This document shows positions 61,001-64,000 of a stretch of DNA of 64,000 nt, piece after piece. Each line of letters starts with the position of its first letter. Position 1 is the first letter of the stretch. The notes beneath the pieces were generated by a model. It was not told the DNA's origin, ran no database searches, and saw nothing but the letters and a program-made list of their open reading frames with translations. This DNA comes from Siphonodentalium dalli (lineage: Eukaryota > Mollusca > Scaphopoda > Gadilida > Siphonodentaliidae), in assembly GCA_032622095.1 (NCBI GenBank), contig CP136061.1, positions 40,743,797-40,807,796 on the forward strand. Reading direction: 5' to 3'. Made by a program: the position numbers and the translations under genes.

Positions 61001-62583
61001 GTCAGAATCCATTTAGCATAGAAAGGGTTAACCCTTCCATGACAGGAGCTTCCTGAAATGTTGCAAAAACTCTATGCCAATGCATTCTCTTATATATTCG
61101 AGTCTCGCATAGGGAGTCTCACCTATTTAATAGCATACATTGGCCTAATAATAGTTACCTTGACCTTCAGATGTACACTTTTTGAACTTCTGGGAGAATG
61201 CATTTAGTATAGAAAGGGTTATAATTAACTAACCCCGAGGAAGTCCGTCATCATCTAATTCCCGCATGAGTTCGAGTCCGACCATCGCCTGCCTCTGATC
61301 ATCGGTGAACTGATAAGCGTCCTCGGGTTCCGAGTCGTTATCAGAATGATTCTCATACTCTCTCTCCTTCTCATTCGTTACGACGTCCTTCTGTCCTTTC
61401 TCAAGGTTATCACTATCATCCTCCAAGTCCTCCTTTGTCACCTACGAGCAAAAATAGAAAAATAAGTTATTCGACAAATACCAATTTAACAAAGAAGTTC
61501 TGTTCAATATTGCTCTAGTTGTCATCCATTTTAATTTCTAAGTTAAAAAAAAGGGACATAACTCCATAAAAATTCATCGGACTTGACCTCAATAATGTGA
61601 TGATTATTCCTCATATCAAGTTTCGTTTCAATCAGATAATTTGAACAGGAGTTAACATCTGGACAAGGCATGGCACTGACAGATGGACGGATGCCCGATG
61701 CATGGACGTTCGAATGGACAGACACAGCTGATTACAATAGTCCTCCGAAATGTTCGGGGGACAACAATGATAAAGGTCCATGTACTCTACTTTTGTCACA
61801 TAGTCGTCCGACAACTAAGATCAAAATAGATTCATAATTTACCATTAACACATAAAATTGTACATACTAGTACAAACTGCCTTGGAATGACTTACTGAGG
61901 TCATGTAATTACAAAAATAGTCGTTTTAGTTTCCTCCTGTCATATTTCATGAAAATCGGCTGGCGATTTATGAGAAAGAAACAATGTTTTTCTGTGTTTT
62001 ATCAGCAATTTCAACAAGTTCAGCAATTTGATTAAATTTGTTCGTAAATTAATGGTAGCATCAGAAATTTGGCTCTGAATAAAAATGACAAGACATATCA
62101 TATTTTTTCCTGCGCTCATCTGAAATCATCACTTATTAACCCTTTCATGGCGGGAGCTGCACTGGTGCAGCATTAAAGGTCCTGTGCCAGTGCATTCTAT
62201 TATATCTGCAAGTCTCCCATAGGGAGCCCCGCATATATAAGGGAATGCACTGGCTTACAAGTTGAAGGTAAATATTGTAAGGCCAATGTATTCTCTTATA
62301 TATGCGAGGCTCCCTATGGGAGATTCGCATATATAAGAGAATGCATTGGCACAGGGTTTTCGCAAAATTTCAGCAAGCTCCAGTCATGGAAGGGGTAACA
62401 GTAAATTAATGCCGTGAGCTATCAAACCTTGTTCTCCTCCGCCCCACTTTCTTCCTTTTTATGTTCAAGCATGACGTCCTGTTCTTTTGCGAACGTGTTG
62501 TCATCGCTGTCATCTATCTTGTGTTCGGGTGAATATCGTATAGCTGCATTTTGTGGTCTCTGACTCAATTCTGTCATATTATT
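42879..62583 (-). CDS. CCDC181-like coiled-coil ciliary/flagellar protein, five exons in window
   Basis: Exons (minus): 62583-62428, 61441-61234, 57776-56863, 48300-48149, 43050-42879. The intron phases match at every junction (0, 1, 0, 2), and the joined length of 1602 nt gives 533 residues plus stop. Vertebrate CCDC181 is about 510. Recognisable landmarks are a short block ending TLVSLEVPPSDDE, a VELNGRFMYVD motif, a long Lys/Glu coiled coil, and three repeats of the form F-x-x-W-[LM]-x-x-K (FNAWLKSK, FKAWMQDK, FKDWLKKK), the third spanning the last intron. CCDC181 binds microtubules and occurs in cilia and sperm flagella, where it interacts with HOOK1. The start is uncertain: ATG in the first visible exon (62577) is possible, but the conserved N-terminal segment is not seen and may lie beyond 64000. 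Confidence 0.85.
43114..43575. mobile_element. GCAGAATGAGG twin-hairpin MITE, intronic, variant TIR
   Basis: Palindromes at about 43142-43232 and 43455-43545. Outer TIRs 'gtttagtgtgcctgtcattt' and 'aaatgacaggcacactaaac'. The second half is included in the 1085-bp tandem duplication. Confidence 0.85.
43285..45454. repeat. 1085-bp direct tandem duplication (43285-44369, 44370-45454)
   Basis: Two units read almost identically; I found one difference (GAACTTTCC at 43633 versus GAACTGTCC). Unit 1 carries the second half of a MITE and the first 98 bases of the hAT-like element, so it post-dates both. The junction shows only AT microhomology. The paired 69-codon ORFs are copies of one spurious ORF. 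Confidence 0.9.
45357..47418. mobile_element. hAT-like non-autonomous DNA transposon, 2.06 kb
   Basis: Inverted ends CACTGTGTAGGAACTGTTAC and 'gtaacagttcctacacagtg' extend for about 85 bp ('catcggaagtcgttctat', 'tgatggttcttg'). The flanks TATATATT and GATATATT agree at 7 of 8 bases, consistent with an 8-bp hAT target duplication. Subterminal GGTTCT/AGAACC motifs recur (45635-45675 and 46950-46990). The 94- and 74-codon ORFs show no transposase motifs. Confidence 0.7.
47600..47646. mobile_element. TA/CAGTAATGC MITE, left-end fragment
   Basis: 'acagtaatgccctagataat' and onward to GGAATTAT, then homology stops. Confidence 0.7.
47694..48093 (-). mobile_element. TTAA-flanked twin-hairpin MITE, copy 4
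   Basis: TTAA at 47694-47697 and 48090-48093. Hairpins at 47722-47792 and 47871-47941. Its end is 55 nt from the donor of CCDC181 exon d. Confidence 0.9.
48149..48300 (-). CDS. CCDC181 exon d
   Basis: 152 nt. The acceptor is 'cttctattacag' and the donor is AAAGA|GTAAGT (canonical). Encodes SEDNDQAFKAWMQDKSKQQ and onward to CDTAFK plus two bases. The second F-x-x-W repeat and the start of the third are here. It is flanked at 16 nt and 55 nt by TTAA-type hairpin sequences. Confidence 0.85.
48317..48360. mobile_element. Half hairpin module next to a splice acceptor
   Basis: TTAACCCTGTGCCAGTGCAT and 'tcttatatatgcaagtctc' lie 16 nt upstream (in gene sense) of CCDC181 exon d. Confidence 0.65.
48433..48697 (+). 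mobile_element. TTAA-flanked hairpin MITE (CCCTTYCATG), copy 3; empty-site paralogue
   Basis: TTAA at 48433-48436 and 48694-48697. Two hairpin modules of the GAGGCTCCCTATG loop type. Contains uninterrupted 'gcattaaagatcc', the pre-insertion state of the nested element at 40235. Confidence 0.85.
48795..49014. mobile_element. GCAGAATGAGG MITE, decayed
   Basis: First palindrome strongly degraded (48825-48885), second half (48950-48985) and right TIR 'cagacacactatttgcagg' better kept. Confidence 0.65.
49108..49573. mobile_element. GCAGAATGAGG twin-hairpin MITE, best full-length copy
   Basis: TIRs CAAGCCTTGAAATAGTGTG and 'cacactatttcaaggcttg' bound palindromes at about 49135-49230 and 49455-49545 and a 220-bp spacer. 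AAT flanks both ends, a possible 3-bp target duplication. Confidence 0.85.
49574..50095. other. Intronic sequence, no gene seen
   Basis: Contains the first copy of 'accataacgcccttgaaaat' (about 50009), repeated near 50718. Confidence 0.4.
50096..50215. mobile_element. Foldback MITE
   Basis: Arms 'caggttgtggtgaaaagtca' and 'tgacttttcaccacaacctg', with outer 'ggtatgtgtttttc' pairing 'gaaaaacacatat'. Confidence 0.8.
50518..50875. repeat. Diverged direct repeats in CCDC181 intron
   Basis: About 80 bp around 'gttttaattatgtatatcaac' at 50545 recurs at about 50830. The 'accataacgcccttgaaaa' block at 50009 recurs at 50718. The order suggests an old tandem duplication of about 0.7 kb. Confidence 0.55.
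50875..51273 (+). mobile_element. TTAA-flanked twin-hairpin MITE, copy 5
   Basis: TTAA at 50875-50878 and 51270-51273. Hairpins at about 51027-51097 and 51175-51243. TIR CCCTTTACCCAACA. Confidence 0.9.
51499..51939. mobile_element. Hairpin element with unrelated TIR (GTGACCCGCCATATC)
   Basis: Ends 'gtgacccgccatatcaaatc' and the inverse, about 40 bp each, enclose two standard hairpin modules (51547-51618 and 51818-51888). The core shares 'gagcagacgacactct' with 63524-63618. ATAT occurs at both flanks. Confidence 0.85.
51940..53730. other. Intronic sequence without recognised repeats
   Basis: AT-rich. No hairpins of note and no domain-bearing ORF. This is the longest quiet stretch of the CCDC181 locus. 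Confidence 0.45.
53731..54159. mobile_element. GCAGAATGAGG twin-hairpin MITE
   Basis: Palindromes at about 53738-53831 and 54038-54133 with a 200-bp spacer. The right TIR is 'caggcacactaaatcaggc'. Confidence 0.85.
54400..54535. mobile_element. GCAGAATGAGG single-hairpin derivative
   Basis: One palindrome (about 54414-54507) with the right TIR 'acacactatttcaaggcc'. No second palindrome nearby. Confidence 0.75.
54827..55043. mobile_element. TA-flanked palindromic MITE (CAGTAATGC family), copy 6
   Basis: Right TA intact; the left target base is changed (TG). Nearly perfect arms with an AGCTCTCGGCGAGAGCT centre. Confidence 0.9.
55102..55316. mobile_element. TA-flanked palindromic MITE (CAGTAATGC family), copy 7
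   Basis: TA on both sides, 58 bp from copy 6, same orientation but independently diverged. Confidence 0.9.
55355..55502. mobile_element. Foldback MITE
   Basis: Arms 'aaatatgtagct' ... 'tatgtccg' ... 'gcatct' pair with 'agatgc' ... 'cggacata' ... 'agctacatatt'. Centre GC-rich. Confidence 0.75.
55503..56190. other. Intronic sequence, CT/CCCC-rich patch
   Basis: 'actccccaccccctcaa' is repeated around 55945-56000. No exon recognised. Confidence 0.4.
56191..56791. mobile_element. Putative MITE with GATTCGA subterminal repeats
   Basis: Ends 'tagagctctgcgaatcg' and 'cgatttgcaggaccctag' are imperfect inverses, with many ATTCGAATC-type motifs near both ends. hAT elements of similar design are known. 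The target duplication is unclear. It ends 71 nt from the CCDC181 exon c donor. Confidence 0.55.
56863..57776 (-). CDS. CCDC181 exon c (largest)
   Basis: The acceptor is 'tattattgacag' and the donor is GATAAC|GTAAGG; 914 nt. It contains LVSLEVPPSDDEE near the start, an Asn run from an AAT microsatellite (57538-57560), VLVELNGRFMYVDAKD, a Ser/Arg/Pro-rich linker, then a charged coiled coil (KEKEAGRRKAKENEDK) and FNAWLKSK. An ORF artefact reads past the donor to a stop at 56848. A plus-strand ORF of 107 codons is its antisense shadow. Confidence 0.85.
57823..58298. mobile_element. Long-TIR MITE, 476 bp
   Basis: TIRs 'ctttaaaggtactcaatccg' and 'cggattgagtacctttaaag', with arms continuing over about 200 bp ('gattcgagtcgagga' / 'tcctcgactcgaatc'). 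Lies 46 nt from the exon c acceptor. A diverged relative lies at 39743-39872. Confidence 0.85.
58540..58939 (+). mobile_element. TTAA-flanked twin-hairpin MITE, copy 6
   Basis: TTAA at 58540-58543 and 58936-58939. Hairpins at about 58689-58760 and 58842-58910. Near-identical to the 50875 and 63619 copies. Confidence 0.9.
59211..59712. mobile_element. MITE with AAGGCC ends carrying an inner hairpin
   Basis: Ends AAGGCC...CTTAATTTTCGA and the inverse TCGAAAATTAAGTTGGCCTT. The inner hairpin at 59417-59486 ('ggggaataactctat' / 'atagagttattccccc') may be a separate element nested inside. Confidence 0.6.
59884..60004. mobile_element. Foldback MITE, 121 bp
   Basis: Arms 'acagaacacaacacgcatct' and 'gatgcaagttgtgttctgt' continue through 'cttttatcgaa'/'ttcgataaaag'. 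Confidence 0.8.
60005..60560. other. Intronic sequence; imperfect hairpin at 60198-60282
   Basis: 'ttccactagaggtatacact' pairs loosely with 'caatgggtgtggaa'. 'gaaatgttcagataataag' near 60458 also occurs at 62674 and 63325. Confidence 0.4.
60562..60624. mobile_element. TA/CAGTAATGC MITE, left-end fragment
   Basis: 'acagtaatgccctaattaat' to 'gggtaaattttcagga', then homology ends. Confidence 0.7.
60643..60916. mobile_element. GCAGAATGAGG MITE, second palindrome truncated
   Basis: First palindrome (about 60676-60762) complete. Of the second only 'cctctggggacctcattctg' remains. Confidence 0.75.
60978..61222. mobile_element. Truncated TTAA hairpin element between 53-bp direct repeats
   Basis: 'gatgtacacttttt' ... 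'atttagcatagaaagggtta' at 60978-61030 recurs at 61168-61222 as 'atttagtatagaaagggtta'. Between them lies a TTAACCCTTCCATGACAGGA element with one degraded hairpin. The second repeat ends 11 nt from the exon b donor. Confidence 0.65.
61234..61441 (-). CDS. CCDC181 exon b
   Basis: The acceptor is 'gctcgtag' before GTGACAAAGG; the donor is CGGG|GTTAGT, leaving one base. 208 nt. The peptide is very acidic (EDLEDDSDN, SDNDSEPEDAYQF) and ends MRELDDDGLPR. It splices to exon c to give ...LPR-D-DDPPEYD. Confidence 0.8.
61442..62135. other. CCDC181 intron, no repeat recognised
   Basis: AT-rich intron between exons a and b. The short minus-strand ORFs (61543-61814) are not in the gene's frame or splice plan. 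Confidence 0.4.
62136..62398 (+). mobile_element. TTAA-flanked hairpin MITE (CCCTTYCATG), copy 4
   Basis: TTAA at 62136-62139; the right site has decayed to GTAA. Hairpins at about 62178-62250 and 62281-62352. It lies 29 nt from the exon a donor. Confidence 0.8.
62428..62583 (-). CDS. CCDC181 exon a (first visible)
   Basis: Acceptor 'tttttttcag' precedes 62583. The exon is 156 nt, phase 0 at both ends, and the donor is AAG|GTTTGA. The peptide starts NNMTELSQRP and is acidic and lysine-rich (KKEESGAEENK). The in-frame ATG at 62577 could be the start if the preceding sequence is 5' UTR. Confidence 0.75.
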
Positions 62584-62627
62584 CTGAAAAAAATAAAAAA
62601 TATGAATCATTATATCATATGTCAAAT

Positions 62628-62762
62628 TAACCCTTTCTTTAATAAATACTCATTGATGAGAAGTTCACTTAGGAAATGTTCAGATAATAAGTTTGTTGAA
62701 CTTAATTATTATCTGAACATTTCCCACCAATAACTATGAATCATTCTGCAATTATATTATTT
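62628..62762. mobile_element. Hairpin repeat (GAAATGTTCAGATAATAA), copy 1
   Basis: 'aaatgttcagataataag' pairs with 'attattatctgaacattt' across TTTGTTGAACTTA. A TTAACCCTTTCTTTAATAAA end lies upstream. A second copy of about 90 bp is at 63325-63412. Confidence 0.7.
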
Positions 62763-63273
62763 ATATTATTAAAAAGTGTTGAAAAGCGGTGGTCTGTTGT
62801 TTAAACACTCCATCACCAGGTACATAACTGACGACGATTCCAGTGAAATTTAGCATTTTACTTCAGACTTACACCTACACTTACATTCTACAACTGCTTA
62901 CTCATGTACATAACTATAAATTTCAAAATTAACCCTTTCGAAAACTCGCGGCCTATGCTTACATTCCTAATTTCTAAATTTGTAACACCTAACTATGTAC
63001 CACGCTCCCATCTTTTACTGAAACTACCGGTATGGGACAATCATGAAACTAAAGAATATTTTAATACTCTACGTATAACTAGTTCATTTATGATAGTGCG
63101 TGATTCTACGATACTGGTACGCATACTCTGTCATAGGTATACCTATATTTTCCAAATTTCAAAACACTAGGCATACCTCTATTATGGCGCTTCGGAATGT
63201 GTACCTAGATAATGATCACCTTTGTCCATGTTACCGAAGACAGGTTTACCCTTGTATTCTGTGGTGTTCCCAG

Positions 63274-63302
<29 letters not shown>
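63274..63302. repeat. Poly-C run, 29 bases
   Basis: Uninterrupted C homopolymer. Its length is prone to sequencing error. Confidence 0.9.
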
Positions 63303-63304
<2 letters not shown>

Positions 63305-63324
63305 ATCTCTATATCTTACAACAA

Positions 63325-63412
63325 GAAATGTTCAGATAATAAGTTTGTTGAACTTAATTATTATCTGAACATTTCCCACCAACGACTATGAATCATTCTG
63401 CAATTATATTAT
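63325..63412. mobile_element. Hairpin repeat (GAAATGTTCAGATAATAA), copy 2
   Basis: Near-identical to 62674-62762, including the unpaired 3' flank 'gaatcattctgcaattatat', so it is a duplication rather than only a shared hairpin. Confidence 0.75.
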
Positions 63413-63521
63413 TTGTTCGACTGACTGTCGTCTGCTTATAAATAATAAGACTGCTCTAATGTATACTTTTATAAGAATGTTATAAACCTACATGTAATCA
63501 AGCAGAATCAAGTGGTTTTTA

Positions 63522-63618
63522 ACCCTTTACAGGGAGCCCCCACATAGACTGGAGCAGACGACACTCTGCAGTGCATGCTTCCATCTGTGTGAGGCTCCCT
63601 GTGGGATACATCTCTGCA
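63522..63618. mobile_element. Short TTAA hairpin (CCCTTTACAGGGAGCCCC)
   Basis: TTAACCCTTTACAGGGAGCC pairs with 'ggctccctgtgggat'. The interior 'gagcagacgacactct' is shared with the 51499 element. Confidence 0.6.
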
Positions 63619-64000
63619 TTAACCCTTTACCCAACAAACCGGCCAAAACCGGCCAAATAAAGCTTCAACAGCCTAAAATATCTTCGGTCTGTCTCAATAG
63701 AACCATACAAATATGGATATCATTGGAACCGGCTCCTTGACCACATTGTGATAGTTACAGTTATGCCCTGTGCCAATGCATTCTCTTATATATTCGAGTC
63801 GACCATAGGTCGCCTCGCATATATAAGAGAATGCATTGGCCTAAAAAAAATCTTTTTTTAACACTTTTTCTTACATTCTTTAACAATTTTATAATTTTTA
63901 ATGTGTTAAGCCAATGCATTCTCTTATATATGCGAGGCGACCTATGGTCGACTCGCATATATAAGAGAATGCATTGGCACAGGGCCCTTCTGTTGGGTAA
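63619..64000 (+). mobile_element. TTAA-flanked twin-hairpin MITE, copy 7, cut by window end
   Basis: TTAA at 63619-63622. Hairpins at about 63774-63842 and 63909-63980. The right TIR reads TGTTGGGTAA at the last base of the window. Confidence 0.9.

Overview
The window looks like AT-rich genomic DNA from an invertebrate animal, most likely a marine mollusc such as a bivalve. The basis is inference: small exons with GT/AG introns, IAP-type RING exons, a metazoan cilium/flagellum gene, and very dense hairpin transposons and satellites. The species cannot be named from the sequence. There are no operons or prokaryotic signals.

Genes. Only two gene loci are well supported. (1) The minus strand carries a five-exon gene from 62583 down to the stop codon at 42879. 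It reads as CCDC181 (coiled-coil domain-containing 181, a microtubule-binding ciliary/flagellar protein). All splice phases agree and the joined exons give an open frame of 533 codons plus stop. An upstream start exon may lie outside the window. (2) Two near-identical plus-strand terminal exons (2512-2714 and 23728-23930) encode the C-terminal RING finger of an inhibitor-of-apoptosis (BIRC/IAP) protein. No BIR-domain exons are visible in the window.

Layout. 1-5 kb: interspersed repeat, a TTAA-flanked hairpin element, IAP RING exon copy 1 and a 23-24 bp minisatellite lying between its stop codon and the first AATAAA. 5-9 kb: TA-flanked palindromic MITEs and other foldbacks. 10.7-11.3 kb: non-LTR retrotransposon relic followed by a 38-bp tandem array. 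12.5-18.4 kb: a 5.9-kb foldback element with arms of about 0.86 kb or more and a central array of about 190-bp repeats. 18.9-21.9 kb: 25-bp satellite. 22.3-23.4 kb: GC-richer unidentified stretch. 23.7 kb: IAP RING exon copy 2. 26.5-31.3 kb: 34-bp G-rich satellite. 31.4-42.7 kb: MITEs, a young internally deleted LTR retrotransposon that keeps only a chromodomain ORF, a Mutator-like non-autonomous element and nested TTAA elements. 42.9-62.6 kb: CCDC181, whose introns are packed with MITEs, a 1085-bp tandem duplication and a 2.06-kb hAT-like element. 62.6-64 kb: more hairpin elements.

The most unusual theme is a hairpin module of about 70 bp (stem GCCAATGCATTCTC...GAGAATGCATTGGC). It recurs more than 20 times inside at least four element families with different terminal inverted repeats, usually as two oppositely oriented modules per element. 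These and other MITEs lie within about 75 nt of splice sites of every CCDC181 exon, and one supplies the first AATAAA after its stop codon.
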